NCBI GenBank assembly: GCA_943787445.1
Contig: CALSML010000011.1
Location: 1-52,008, forward strand
Reading direction: 5' to 3'
Source of the DNA: an uncultured Alphaproteobacteria bacterium
GTDB taxonomy: Bacteria > Pseudomonadota > Alphaproteobacteria > UBA6615
Length of the DNA: 52,008 nt
Part shown: positions 36,671 through 46,543 of the stretch, piece by piece
Layout of the letters: every line of letters begins with the position of its first letter
Position numbering within the stretch: the stretch's first letter is position 1
Program-made: the position numbers and the translations under genes
Notes under the pieces: model-generated
Database searches by the model: none
What the model saw: only the letters and a program-made list of their open reading frames with translations
Told to the model about the DNA's origin: nothing

Positions 36671-38233
36671 TTAGAACCGTTCCTCGGGCAGGTAATTGTC
36701 GGCCTGAAGGTCCGAGAATTGCGTGAATTCGCCGGTAAATTGCAGTGTGATCGTGCCGATCGGGCCATGACGCTGTTTGGCTACAATCACTTCCGCCTTG
36801 TTACGACATTGCTCGAGAAGCTCGTTGAAGCGCGTTTCGCGTTCCAGATAGGTCTCCTGCTTTTCATTGTCGCGGGGTGTCGGGCGTTCGCGTTCCTTGT
36901 AGTACTCCTCGCGATAGATGAAGGAGACCACATCGGCGTCCTGCTCGATCGAGCCGGATTCACGCAGATCGGACAGTTGCGGACGTTTGTCTTCTCGCTG
37001 CTCGACGGCACGCGAGAGCTGACTTAGGGCGATCACCGGCACGTTGAGCTCCTTGGCCAGGGCCTTCAGGCCACGGGTGATCTGGGAGACTTCCTGAACG
37101 CGGTTGTCGCCTCGGCTGTTCGCCGGTGGATTGATGAGCTGCAGATAGTCGACAATGATCAGGCTCAGACCATGCTGGCGCTTCAGGCGACGTGATCGCG
37201 TGCGTATCTGCGAAATCGTCAGCGCTGGTGTGTCATCGATGAAGAGTTTGAGGCTATGCAGTGCCTGGGCGACGGCAAAAACCCGGTTGTATTCCTCTTC
37301 GCGCACATCACCTCGACGGATCGAGTCCGAACGGACATGGGCCTGTTCGGACAGGATACGGGTTGCGAGCTGTTCTGATGACATTTCCAGTGAGAAAAAG
37401 GCCACACTTTCGGCTTCTTCGATATCGGTGCCGTCCGGCCCTTCCACCAGCTTCTTCGAGGCCGCCGCATTGTAGGCAATGTTGGTTGCAAACGCGGTTT
37501 TGCCCATCGAGGGCCGTCCGGCGATGATGATCAGGTCGGAATCGTGCAGGCCACCAAGCAGCTTGTCGACATCGGTGAACCCGGTCGGGACACCGACAAG
37601 CTCCCCGTCGCGTTTGTACGCAGCGGCTGCGGCATCAATGGCCGTGGTGACAGCGGTCTTAAAATCGACAAATCCGGTTTCGGATGAACCCTGTTCTGCC
37701 AGCTGAAACAGCATTTCTTCGGCCCGCTCGATCTGCTGCGGGGCGGGGGCATCCATTTCGTATTCATAGGCGGCATTGACCACCTGATCACCGATATCGA
37801 TCAGCTCGCGGCGCAGGAAGCAGTCATAGACTTCCTTGCCAAGGTCACCGGCGTTCTGAATGGTGATCACGGCATTGGCGAGTTCGGCGATATAGGCCTG
37901 ACCGCCGATCGCCTTCAGATCTTCGTCATCCTTGAAGTAGTTTTTCAAGGTCACAGGATCGGCGATCTGGCCGCGTTCGATCAGATGGGCGCAGGCCTCA
38001 TAGACACGGCCATGGGCCGGATCGGCAAAATGTTCTGCGAACAGGAATTCCTGAACCCGCTCAAAGGATCGATTGTTGACTAGAATTGCGCCCAACAGCG
38101 CCATTTCGGCTTCGAAATTGTGGGGTGGCGAACGGAATCCCGGCGCGTTTTCGTCCCCGTGAAGGGGCGTAACGGTAGCCGTCTCGTCTGCCATCTGGTC
38201 TGCCATGTGGTCTGCCATGTCGCTTGTTGTCAT
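36671..38233 (-). CDS. dnaB: Replicative DNA helicase DnaB
   Basis: 520 residues. The N-terminal helical domain begins at SPPHNFEAEMALLGAILVNN and the RecA-like helicase domain at about residue 210 with Walker A IIAGRPSMGKTAFATNIAYN. Walker B is LSLIIVDYLQLI, and the sensor region is ALSQLSRAVEQREDKRPQLS. No intein is present. The start has a small tandem peptide repeat, MADHMADQMADE, from a 12-bp repeat. It heads a leftward row, dnaB-alr-mlaE-mlaF-radA-cvpA-purF-SDR. Confidence 0.95.
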   Translation of the reverse strand: MTTSDMADHMADQMADETATVTPLHGDENAPGFRSPPHNFEAEMALLGAILVNNRSFERVQEFLFAEHFADPAHGRVYEACAHLIERGQIADPVTLKNYFKDDEDLKAIGGQAYIAELANAVITIQNAGDLGKEVYDCFLRRELIDIGDQVVNAAYEYEMDAPAPQQIERAEEMLFQLAEQGSSETGFVDFKTAVTTAIDAAAAAYKRDGELVGVPTGFTDVDKLLGGLHDSDLIIIAGRPSMGKTAFATNIAYNAAASKKLVEGPDGTDIEEAESVAFFSLEMSSEQLATRILSEQAHVRSDSIRRGDVREEEYNRVFAVAQALHSLKLFIDDTPALTISQIRTRSRRLKRQHGLSLIIVDYLQLINPPANSRGDNRVQEVSQITRGLKALAKELNVPVIALSQLSRAVEQREDKRPQLSDLRESGSIEQDADVVSFIYREEYYKERERPTPRDNEKQETYLERETRFNELLEQCRNKAEVIVAKQRHGPIGTITLQFTGEFTQFSDLQADNYLPEERF

Positions 38234-38442
38234 GAGCGCACCCTAGTGGTGAGGACCTTTCCAAGTGTAGCGATCATTCGGTGAGTCTCGGTGGAACATG
38301 AGGATAAGGTTTGTCGATTGGTCCTTATTTCTGCTTGCATGAGAATTCTTGGTGATATTCGCCATAGTCAGACGCCGTCTTTATCTCCGTCTTTATAGGC
38401 GTATATTGGCGAAAATCAGGCATTCCAACGGGGGAGAGTACA
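38234..38442. promoter_or_regulatory. Divergent promoter region of dnaB and a quinone reductase, with a direct repeat
   Basis: 209 bp between divergent genes. A 10-bp perfect direct repeat CCGTCTTTAT lies at 38375-38384 and 38387-38396, a 12-bp period. It sits between the half sites of an inverted repeat (TTCGCCA at about 38358 and TGGCGAA at about 38409). A strong ribosome binding site (gggggagag) precedes the reductase ATG. The repeats look like regulator sites. Confidence 0.4.
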
Positions 38443-39430
38443 ATGCGCGCAGCTTGGTATACGGGTTTTGGCCCGGCCAATGAGGTCTTCGAGATCGGTG
38501 AACATGCAACGCCGGTTGCCGGTGACGGACAGGTTCTGGTCCGGGTGCATGCCTCCGGGATCAATCCGCTCGACGTCAAACGACGAGATGGCGGGCGGGG
38601 ACCGATGATGGCGGAGCGGATGATTCCGCATTTTGACGGTGCCGGGGTGATCGAAGCTGTCGGTGCCGAGGTTGATGCCGGGCGGATTGGTGAACGGGTC
38701 TGGCTCTTTGAGGGGCATCTGCGGCGCCCCCGAGGGGACGGCTGCCGAATACATGGCGATTGATGCCAGCCCGTGCCAATCCTTTGCCGGAGAGGCCAGA
38801 GTTTCGCCGAGGGGTGCTTGCCTGGGCATCCCGGCGATGACGGCACATGCTGCGGTTTACAAGGATGGCCCCCGTCGGCGGACAGACGATCCTGGTGACC
38901 GGCGCAGCTGGCGCGGTCGGAAACTATGCCGTGCAAATGGCACGCAACGGGGGGGCCACGGTGATCGGGACGGTCAGTTCCGATGAGAAGGCAGCCCGGG
39001 CACATGAAGAAGGTGTCAGCCACATAATCAACTACAAGACAGAAGACGTTGTCGCCCGGGTCAAGGAGATCACGGATGGGAAGGGCGTGGATCGTGTTGT
39101 GGAAGTCGAGCTTGGCGGCAACATGAAGACCACGGCGAAAATTCTGAAAACCGGGGCGGTTATTGCATCCTATGCCTCCATGGCAGAGCCGGTTGCCCCC
39201 TTCCCATTCTATGGTGTGCTGGCAAATTCGCCGACACTGCACATCATCGGGTGTTTCACCATGCCGGGAAGACTTTCAAGCAGCAAAGCGTAGCCGATAT
39301 TTCACGCTGGATGGCCGAAGGAAAGCTGACCAACCGGGTGGCGCAGGAGTTTGCGCTCGATGATATCGGCACCGCGCATGCGACCGTGGAGGATGGTCGC
39401 CAGGTGGGTTCTGTGGTCGTGGTCCATTGA
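38443..39430 (+). CDS. NADPH:quinone reductase-like zinc-type alcohol dehydrogenase, three frame breaks
   Basis: ATG 38443 follows a clear ribosome binding site. The GroES-like domain reads VLVRVHASGINPLDVKRR and MIPHFDGAGVIEAVG. The middle reads GTAAEYMAIDASPCQ and CLGIPAMTAHAAVYKDG. The Rossmann part has TILVTGAAGAVGNYAVQMAR. The C-terminus, in another frame, is RVAQEFALDDIGTAHATVED and stops at 39430. Breaks lie near 38715, 38868 and 39275. It matches the quinone oxidoreductase branch of MDR enzymes, which lack catalytic zinc. The restored length is about 328 residues. Confidence 0.8.
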
Positions 39431-39783
39431 CTGAGGCCGTTCGACAGACTGGATATCACACTCGGTTCCAAGGTTGTGATGTGACGTGAGGGAAGAGATC
39501 CGTGCTTTGTCGATCGGATGATCCGATGAGTACTTCGGATGTCTGTGGCAAAGCACGAGAGATTGAGCGCACTCGGGTGTGACAGCCTTCACACAAACCC
39601 ACACGTTTCGCACATCGCGTGGTCCGATTTCGACCCTCCCTCAGCTGGAAATGATTTGTCAGAAAAGTCACGTGATGTCCCCCCCAGTTACATGCTCGAT
39701 CCTGATAGTTGACGAAGCAAACTAAAAGTAGTTTTTTGGTTCCCATAATTTCAGGTTGGCGGGTTCTTTTTTAGAGGACAATA
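39431..39783. other. Intergenic stretch with a long-stem inverted repeat, no gene seen
   Basis: 353 bp between the quinone reductase gene and the convergent DUF188 gene. No frame looks coding. GTGCTTTG (39502-39509) pairs with CAAAGCAC (39549-39556), enclosing ATCGGAT and ATCCGAT (39513-39519 and 39521-39527). A T/A-rich patch with runs of T follows near 39730-39775. The fold could be a terminator-like or structured RNA element. Confidence 0.4.
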
Positions 39784-40238
39784 TCAAGCCCGCAGCGCCG
39801 CCTGAATTTCTGTTTCGAGTGTCTGCAGGAAGCTGGAACGGTCCCTGTTTCGAAAAGGCACGTGGGCCACCGGTTGTTTCGCCGGCCGAACGCAAATCAG
39901 TCATCAGGTCACGGGTCGCCAGTGACATGCCTATGGAATGCTTGTCGAGAATCTTGCCGTTGGGGCGGATTGCGCGTGCGTCTTTCTTGATGCACCGGTC
40001 GGCGAGGGGGATGTCCTGGGTGACGACGATATCCTGTGCACTGATCCGCCCGGCAATCCAGTCATCGGCCACATCGGCGCCATCACTTACGACAATCTGG
40101 GTGACTAGCGGATGGCCATGGAAGCCGAACATACCGCTGTTGCTGACCAGGTGGACCCTGATCTGGTGGCGTTCGGCGACGCGCATGATTTCGTCCTTTA
40201 CCGGACAGGCATCCGCATCAACATAAATTTTCGGGCAA
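39784..40238 (-). CDS. YaiI/YqxD family (DUF188) protein, two frame breaks
   Basis: The restored protein is about 150 residues, the family norm. TTG 40238 after aggagaacgcc gives the start, followed by KIYVDADACPVKDEIMRVAE if one base of the triplet run at 40233-40235 is removed. The centre reads VVTQDIPLADRCIKKDARAI and DLMTDLRSAGETTGGPRAFS. Removing one base at 39843-39845 gives DRSSFLQTLETEIQAALRA and the TGA at 39784. Members have a PIN-like nuclease fold with conserved acids, but their role is not established. Without both corrections the ORF is 39722-40186. Confidence 0.85.
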
Positions 40239-40273
40239 GGCGTTCTCCTGGCCCGAAGGCAATTGGAATTCGG

Positions 40274-41511
40274 TTATTCGGCGGCGGCGCTGGCATCTTC
40301 CGAGATGGCCCGCTCCCAGATCCGTTTATGTAGTCCCGCGTCAGTGGTACGGCATCCTGACGATTGGCCAATCTGAATCTGAAACACCATCTGACCCATG
40401 CGCCGAAACGCGATTTCGCAGCCGATCAGATAGAACTCCCACATCCGGCAAAAAACGCTCGTCATAGAGTTCCAGCGCCTTGTCGCGCTGCGCCATGAAG
40501 CGGTCATACCAGTGATGCAGCGTTTCGGCATAGTGCAGTCGCAGAATTTCGATGTCCGTGACCCACAATCCCGCGCGTTCGATCGCGGCCAGGGTTTCCG
40601 AGAGAGACGGGGTGTAGCCACCGGGGAATATATACTTGCGAAGCCAGGGATTGGTTGTTCCCGGAGGCTCCATGCGACCGATGGAATGGAGCAGAAAGAC
40701 ACCATCATCTTTGAGAAGTTGTTTGGTTTTGCGGAAATACTCTAGGTAATGGCCCGCGCCGACATGTTCAAACATGCCCACGGACACGATCCGGTCGAAG
40801 GTCGCGGTTTCGTCACGATAATCCTGAAGTTTGAACTGAACATGGTCCGACAGACCTGCTTCAGCAGCCCGACGCTCGCTCACCTTGTGTTGTTCGGTGG
40901 ACAGGGTGACCCCTGTGACGTTCGCATTGGCGGTCTGTGCCAGATAGAGCCCCATACCACCCCAGCCCGAACCGATATCGAGGACATCTAGACCGGGCCT
41001 ATCGAGGAGTAATTTGGCCGCGATGTGGCGTTTCTTGTCGCGCTGGGCGCGCTCAAGATCATGGTGGGAACCGTCAAAATAGGCACAGGAATACTGCCGG
41101 TCGCTGTCCAGAAAGAGGTCGTACAGGTCGTCGGAGAGATCGTAGTGATGGGCAACGTTGCGTTGCGCCTTTCCGACCGGATTGTATTGCTGGAGACGGC
41201 GGGACAGCCGGCTCATCCCGGCGGAGAAATCTGAAAACCAATGGCTTTCAAAGGTTTCGATATTGCGGCCGATGAGATCAATGAGATCAAAGAGGGTGCC
41301 CTCTTCGATGGTCAGCGTACCGTCCATGTAGGCTTCGCCGGGCCGCGAGCCTCGGATTGACGAGAAGCCGTCGCTCCGTCGCGCGGTCGTGCAGCCGAAC
41401 CGCAATGCGCGGTTCGGCACCATTCCCGAGTTTGTGTGTCTTGCCGCGGGAGTCGATCAGGGCAAAATCGCCCTCATCGATAACCGCGTCGAGAAACCGT
41501 GCCAAACGCAT
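40274..41511 (-). CDS. cfa: Cyclopropane-fatty-acyl-phospholipid synthase, two frame breaks
   Basis: ATG 41511 starts [20 protein letters not shown]. The N-terminal lipid-binding domain leads to [14 protein letters not shown]. The methyltransferase domain has [30 protein letters not shown] motif [16 protein letters not shown], and [18 protein letters not shown]. One extra base at 41340-41342 and one in the six-base A run 40450-40455 break the frame. The second correction gives [20 protein letters not shown]. The restored size is about 411 residues. The enzyme methylates membrane phospholipid double bonds to cyclopropanes, a stress and stationary-phase change. Confidence 0.88.
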
Positions 41512-41598
41512 CGCTTCCCCCGTGTTGTAAGCAAATTTACGACGCCGGGGGGAAACGCTAGCAAAACTTTGCCGAACGGGCAAAACCCGTATTTACAT

Positions 41599-42294
41599 TC
41601 AGGACTTGTCCGTTTCGTCCTCTGCCGCGGCCTCATCGGCCGGTGCATCGTCTTCGGCTTCTTCGGCAACCCGTTCTGCGACTTCTTCCTCAACCATGCC
41701 GTCAATGGCAGCGGCTTCGGCTTCCTTGTCGTCAGCGATCGCAAGAGCTTCCTCGGCGAGTGCAATAGCTTCTTCCGCAGCTTCGCTTTCCTCGGCGATT
41801 TCCGTGATCGACAGGACCGCGTTCGCGTTGGGTGGAAGCTTCGTCTTCGGTACGGGCCGACGTTGGCCTTGATTTCCACCTGAACCTCGGGATGCAGCGA
41901 GATGCGAACCTCATGCAGGCCGAGTTCCTTGATGGGGCGGTCCAGCATCACCTGACCGCGTGAAACCGTAACGCCGGCCTCGGTCACGGAATCGGCCAGA
42001 TCGCGTCCGCTCACGGAACCGTAGAGCTGACCGTTGTCTCCAGCCTGGCGAATCAACACGACGTCCAGACCGCTGAGCTTTTCAGCAACGGCCTCGGCAT
42101 CCTTGCGTCGCTCGAGGTTCTCTGCCCTCCAGCCTGCGCGCGCTGATTTTCAAACTGGGATTTTGCTGCTTTCGGTTGCCCGAAGAGCCTTTTTCTGCGG
42201 GTAGCAGAAAATTGCGTGCGTAGCCCGGTTTCACCGTAACCACGTCCCCCATTTGTCCGAGTTTTTCGATACGTTCGAGAAGAATTACTTCCAT
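41599..42294 (-). CDS. rplI: 50S ribosomal protein L9 with acidic C-terminal tail, several frame breaks
   Basis: ATG 42294, preceded by aggaggtgtgac, begins [20 protein letters not shown], then [12 protein letters not shown]. Stitching frames gives [69 protein letters not shown] and an Ala/Glu/Asp-rich tail ending at TGA 41599. At least four breaks lie at about 42199, 42160, 42125 and 41850. The restored length is about 230 residues, longer than the usual 150 because of the tail. L9 binds 23S rRNA at the L1 stalk base. It is the last gene of rpsF-rpsR-DUF2232-rplI. Confidence 0.88.
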
Positions 42295-42295
42295 G

Positions 42296-43260
42296 TCACA
42301 CCTCCTGGCCGGTCGGGTGGAGCCCGATGCGCCGGCGAAGATCGAGGGTTTGGTCTGCCACACCGATCAACGCTACAAGCGCTGTGAGCGGCGGGAAGAC
42401 GATCATAAAGCCGCAGAAGACGGCGATAACTAAGTAGGTAATGGGCGTGCGGCGTGCGATCGCATGGAAGGTTCCGGCCCGACGAGGAACATGGGAACCA
42501 GCAATGCCAGTGCAGCATTCTGACCGAGATAGGCCAGATTGAAATCACCGTACACCACAAACAGAACAGAAAGGCAGAAGGCCGCCGGGATCCAAAGCGG
42601 AACACGAAGGTCTTCCATTCGGGTCGCCGGACGTTTCAAAGCACCGTAGAATCTGAGCAAGGCCAGAGCACCTGCGGTCGCGATTGCCAGCATCAGAAGC
42701 CAAACCGCAACCACCGTACCCGGGAAAATCGGGGTCAGTGCCTGAATAAGTTCACGGGTTCGATGAAACCCCAGCTCCGGAAATACGCCGGTGACGACGG
42801 GCTGCAGAAACGATCGGGCCATGAAGGACAAGTCCGTATTGTCCTGTATCACCATCATCGCAAAGAAGCTCATGGCCACCAGCACGCCCGCCAGAAGCCA
42901 GGCCATAACATTGAGCGGCGGATGCCACTCGATATAACCCAATGACGATGTCCGTGTTCGTTGCAGTTGCTGGACGGCAAAAATCACCGGCACAAAAAAC
43001 AGACCGGCGAAGAGAACGATGGGTTCGGAACTCAATGCAAAAAGCATCGCGATCCCGAACACCAGAACCAGACCCGTGAGTCCGGCGCCAATTGCCAAAA
43101 GCAAGCCCAGCCCCAACCCGGCCGCCATCAGCGGAACACCGGTCAGGGTCAGTGGTGCGACCGCACCAATGCCTAACGCAAACGGCGCGGCGAAAAGCAG
43201 CGCAGCTGCCGCACCAGCGGCAAGCGTCAGAGCAAAATGTTTGGTCGTGCCTTGCATCAT
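42296..43260 (-). CDS. DUF2232 membrane protein, one frame break
   Basis: About 321 residues with eight or so membrane helices, for example [57 protein letters not shown] and [21 protein letters not shown] missing base near 42476-42480 breaks the frame. Adding it gives [20 protein letters not shown] and the C-terminus [15 protein letters not shown], stop at 42296. DUF2232 genes commonly sit between rpsR and rplI in alphaproteobacteria, as here. The role is unknown; the fold suggests a small-molecule transporter component. Confidence 0.85.
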
Positions 43261-43304
43261 CTGCCTAACGCGGGACGGTCACCTGGCCGGCCCGCCACCC
43301 ATCA

Positions 43305-43574
43305 TCAGTCGAGTACGTAGGGCAGAAGCGCCAAGAACCGGGCGCGCTTGATGGCGCGTGCGAGTTCGCGTTGCTTCTTGGCGGAAACCGCGGTGATGCG
43401 GCTGGGTACGATCTTGCCACGCTCGGAAATATAGCGTGAGAGCGTTTTCGTATCCTTGTAGTCGATGCGCGGTGCGTTCGTGCCCGTGAACGGACATGTT
43501 TTGCGCCGACGAAAGAAGGGGCGTCGGCCTCCGCCGCCGCCACCGCCGCCACTGGTATGGGGTCTCATAGACAT
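43305..43574 (-). CDS. rpsR: 30S ribosomal protein S18
   Basis: 89 residues. A run of eight glycines near the start ([18 protein letters not shown]) precedes the conserved core [20 protein letters not shown] and [21 protein letters not shown]18 binds S6 and the central domain of 16S rRNA. The start overlaps the rpsF stop (TAATG), so the partners are translationally coupled. ATG 43568 is a possible alternative start. Confidence 0.96.
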   Translation of the reverse strand: MSMRPHTSGGGGGGGGRRPFFRRRKTCPFTGTNAPRIDYKDTKTLSRYISERGKIVPSRITAVSAKKQRELARAIKRARFLALLPYVLD

Positions 43575-44059
43575 TATTCCTTCTCCCCTTCGCTATCAGC
43601 AGCGGTTTCCGCTGCCGGCTCGGCCGCTGCCTCTTCGGCAGGTGCTTCCGCAGGTGTTGCTGTTTCGGGTGCTGCGGTTTCGGTTTTCGGCGGAGCATCA
43701 TCACCGTCTTCATCATCACGACGAGACCCGCGTTCCTTGCGGCCCTGCATCATGACCGAAGGCATTTCCTCATGCTCGTCGACCCGCAGGCTGAGATAGC
43801 GAAGAATGTCTTCGTGGATGCGTTGCTGGCGCTCAAGTTCATTGATGACCTCCGACGGTGCGTCGATGTTCATCATGACGTAGTGACCCTTCCGGTTCTT
43901 CTTGATCCGGTAGGCGAGGTTGCGCAAACCCCAGGATTCGGTCTCGACGACCTTGCCGCCACCGGTTTCAACGATCCCGGTAAAGGCTTCGACCATCTGA
44001 TCGACCTGCGTGCCGGAAACATCCTGACGCGCAATAAAGACGTGTTCATAGAGTGGCAT
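43574..44059 (-). CDS. rpsF: 30S ribosomal protein S6 with acidic C-terminal tail
   Basis: 161 residues. The S6 fold is seen in [40 protein letters not shown] and [20 protein letters not shown]. From about residue 110 an Ala/Glu/Asp/Pro-rich tail ([20 protein letters not shown]) extends past the usual end. Such tails are common in alphaproteobacterial S6. It is the first gene of the leftward ribosomal unit and is divergent from fabD. Confidence 0.96.
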   Translation of the reverse strand: MPLYEHVFIARQDVSGTQVDQMVEAFTGIVETGGGKVVETESWGLRNLAYRIKKNRKGHYVMMNIDAPSEVINELERQQRIHEDILRYLSLRVDEHEEMPSVMMQGRKERGSRRDDEDGDDAPPKTETAAPETATPAEAPAEEAAAEPAAETAADSEGEKE

Positions 44060-44314
44060 GTTATGCGACTCCCTTTGGCTGTTGGCTGACCGCCGCCGAT
44101 CGCCCCGATAACGGGCCGCGGCTGCACGGTCATATCCGGTGGGCCCAATGCGTCACCGGCAAGGAGTACGGTGTGGATTTCTCCCCAACACCGAATGAGG
44201 CGCGGGAATACACCACAAGGTCCGCATGGCGCAAGCGCTTCCTTTCAGTGTCTTGCGACACCGAAGGGGCGGCTATATGACTGATCTATCAAGAGTAAGA
44301 GGGGGATTGTCCAA
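44060..44314. promoter_or_regulatory. Divergent promoter region of rpsF and fabD
   Basis: 255 bp without a convincing gene. It must hold promoters for the rpsF unit (leftward) and the fab unit (rightward). A small hairpin, GTGTC and GACAC with a 4-base loop, lies near 44257-44270. A ribosome binding site (agaggggg) precedes the fabD ATG. An open frame at 44053-44280 has no family resemblance and is ignored. Confidence 0.5.
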
Positions 44315-45256
44315 ATGAGTCGTGCGTTCGTCTTTCCCGGACAGGGAAGTCAGGAAGTGGGTATGGGGCTTGCGTTGTCGGAAGCATTCCCGGCAGCCCG
44401 TCTGGTCTTCGAAGAAGTGGATGATGCCCTTGAGGTGCGGTTGAGCAAGATCATGTTCGAAGGGCCGCTTGAAGAACTGACCCTGACCCAGAACGCCCAG
44501 CCGGCCCTGATGGCGGTCAGCATGGCGGTGATCCGCGTTCTCGAGGAAGAGGGTGGCAAGAAGGTGTCCGAGATGGCCGCGTTCGTGGCCGGGCATAGTC
44601 TTGGCGAATATTCCGCGCTGGCTGCGGCGGGCGCATTGCCGCTGGCCGAGACCGCCCGATTGCTGCAAACCCGTGGAGAGGCCATGCAGGCGGCAGTTCC
44701 CGTTGGCCGGGGCGCCATGGCTGCGATACTCGGCCCCAGTCTGGAAGACGTGGAATCAATCGCCGCGGATGCCGCTGAGGACCAGGTGTGTGATGTGGCG
44801 AATGACAATTCCGATGGTCAGGTTGTCGTCAGCGGTGACACCGAAGCTGTTGAGCGCGCGGTAGAGATTGCCAAGGAGCGCGGGGCCAGAAAGGCGATGA
44901 TGCTGACGGTCAGTGCGCCGTTCCATTGTTCTCTTCTCGATCCGGCCGCTGACGTCATGACCTATGCGCTCGCGACGGCCAGCATGTCGGCGCCCAACCT
45001 GCCGGTGGTGGCAAATGTGACCGCTGCACCGGTGTCCGACCCTAATGACATCCGCAATCTTCTGATCGAACAGGTGACCAGCCGGGTGCGCTGGCGCGAA
45101 TGCGTTCTCACGATGCGCGATCAGGGTGTGGATGAACTCTGTGAAATCGGTGCGGGCAAGGTTCTGACCGGGCTGGTGCGTCGCATTGATCGGGAAATTT
45201 CGGGGCGCGCCATTGGCAACCCCGCTGACATCGAAGACTTTCTCGCAACTCTCTAG
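44315..45256 (+). CDS. fabD: Malonyl-CoA:ACP transacylase FabD
   Basis: 313 residues. Motifs: FVFPGQGSQEVGMG at the start, nucleophile Ser in AGHSLGEYSALAAAGAL, catalytic His in VSAPFHCSLLDPA, and the end-region EIGAGKVLTGLVRRI. It transfers malonyl groups from CoA to ACP to feed fatty-acid elongation. It leads the fabD-fabG-acpP-fabF-mltG cluster, with fabG 23 bp downstream. No break is seen. Confidence 0.96.
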   Translation: MSRAFVFPGQGSQEVGMGLALSEAFPAARLVFEEVDDALEVRLSKIMFEGPLEELTLTQNAQPALMAVSMAVIRVLEEEGGKKVSEMAAFVAGHSLGEYSALAAAGALPLAETARLLQTRGEAMQAAVPVGRGAMAAILGPSLEDVESIAADAAEDQVCDVANDNSDGQVVVSGDTEAVERAVEIAKERGARKAMMLTVSAPFHCSLLDPAADVMTYALATASMSAPNLPVVANVTAAPVSDPNDIRNLLIEQVTSRVRWRECVLTMRDQGVDELCEIGAGKVLTGLVRRIDREISGRAIGNPADIEDFLATL

Positions 45257-45279
45257 GAACTCTCAAGAAGAAGGACGAC

Positions 45280-46017
45280 ATGTTCGATCTCGAAGGCAAG
45301 ACAGCGCTGGTGACCGGCGCAACGGGCGGTATTGGTGGGGCGATTGCCCGCCAGCTGCATGACCGGGGTGCCACGATCGTGGCCAGCGGCACGCGAACTG
45401 AAAAACTCGATGCGCTTGCGGCAAGCCTGGGCGAGAGATGTCATGTGGTCGCAGCAAACCTGTCGGATGCGGCTGCTCCGGATGCGCTGATCGCCGAAGC
45501 CGAGGAGGCTGCGGGCAGCGTTGATATCCTGATCAACAATGCCGGATTGACCCGCGACAACCTGGCCATGCGCATGAAGGACGAAGAATGGCAGCAGGTC
45601 ATCGATGTCAATCTGACCTCGACCTTTCGACTGACGCGCGCAGTTTTGCGCGGCATGATGAAGGCGCGCTGGGGCCGGGTCGTGACCGTGACGTCTGTTG
45701 TTGGCGCAACTGGCAATCCGGGTCAGGCAAATTACGCAGCGTCCAAATCCGGTCTGACGGGCATGTCGAAAGCGCTGGCGCAGGAAGTTGCGAGCCGGGG
45801 CATCACGGTGAATTGTATCGCGCCGGGCTTTATCGAAACTCCGATGACGGATGCCCTGTCGGATGATCAGAAGACGACATTGCTTGAGCGCATTCCTGCG
45901 GGTCGACTGGGGATTGTTGATGATGTAGCGGCTTGCGCTGTTTTTCTGGCGAGTGAAGAAGCCTCATATGTGACGGGCCAGACGCTGCATGTGAATGGGG
46001 GCATGGCGATGTTATAG
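45280..46017 (+). CDS. fabG: 3-oxoacyl-ACP reductase FabG
   Basis: 245 residues. SDR motifs: ALVTGATGGIGGAIAR, ILINNAGLTRDNLAMRMKDE, catalytic Ser/Tyr/Lys in TVTSVVGATGNPGQANYAAS (then K), and CIAPGFIETPMTDALSDDQK, which is typical of FabG. It performs the NADPH-dependent reduction in each fatty-acid cycle. A good ribosome binding site (aagaagga) lies before ATG 45280. Confidence 0.96.
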   Translation: MFDLEGKTALVTGATGGIGGAIARQLHDRGATIVASGTRTEKLDALAASLGERCHVVAANLSDAAAPDALIAEAEEAAGSVDILINNAGLTRDNLAMRMKDEEWQQVIDVNLTSTFRLTRAVLRGMMKARWGRVVTVTSVVGATGNPGQANYAASKSGLTGMSKALAQEVASRGITVNCIAPGFIETPMTDALSDDQKTTLLERIPAGRLGIVDDVAACAVFLASEEASYVTGQTLHVNGGMAML

Positions 46018-46235
46018 GTCGAAAGACGGGCCGCCCGGCTTGACGTTACGGGCGAACGCGGCTAAGTCGCGGCTTCCACACGCATGTGTTTGCGGTCTCT
46101 AGTCTGAACATGTGTGCTGTGATAGGGATCGAAGGTCGTTTTCGGGCGCCTGAGGTAACCGAATCGTCTTAAATCATTGTCGTAGGAATCGTCCCGCAAC
46201 GGGATAACGAAACAAGAAATTGAGGGCCGTCTGAT

Positions 46236-46472
46236 ATGAGCGATATTGCCGAACGCGTGCAGAAAATCGTTGTCGAGCACTTGGGTGTTGACGAAGGTAA
46301 AGTTTCCGAGAATGCGAGCTTCATCGATGATCTCGGGGCGGACAGCCTTGATACCGTCGAACTGGTGATGGCGTTCGAGGAAGAGTTCGGATGTGAAATC
46401 CCCGACGACGCTGCCGAGAAAATTCTCACGGTTGGCGACGCGGTCAAGTTCCTCGAAGAAGCTGCTGACTGA
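46236..46472 (+). CDS. acpP: Acyl carrier protein
   Basis: 78 residues, acidic. The phosphopantetheine Ser lies in [20 protein letters not shown], and helices follow through [20 protein letters not shown]. It carries the growing chain for FabD, FabG and FabF. The 218-bp gap after fabG, together with the hairpin after acpP, fits the strong separate expression usual for this abundant protein. I see no other gene in the gap. Confidence 0.97.
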   Translation: MSDIAERVQKIVVEHLGVDEGKVSENASFIDDLGADSLDTVELVMAFEEEFGCEIPDDAAEKILTVGDAVKFLEEAAD

Positions 46473-46484
46473 ATTTCGGCTCGC

Positions 46485-46512
46485 GGTCCGAGCGGCTTAG
46501 ACCGCCCGGACC
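46485..46512 (+). terminator. Hairpin between acpP and fabF (attenuator or RNA-processing element)
   Basis: GGTCCGaGCGG (46485-46495) pairs with CCGCcCGGACC (46502-46512): ten paired bases, one mismatch and a six-base loop. It starts 13 bases after the acpP stop. No T-run follows, so it is not a textbook terminator. It may partly stop transcription or stabilise acpP mRNA, keeping acpP above fabF. Confidence 0.5.
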
Positions 46513-46543
46513 ACTTCACCGCAACACAGCGCATCGGAATCCT

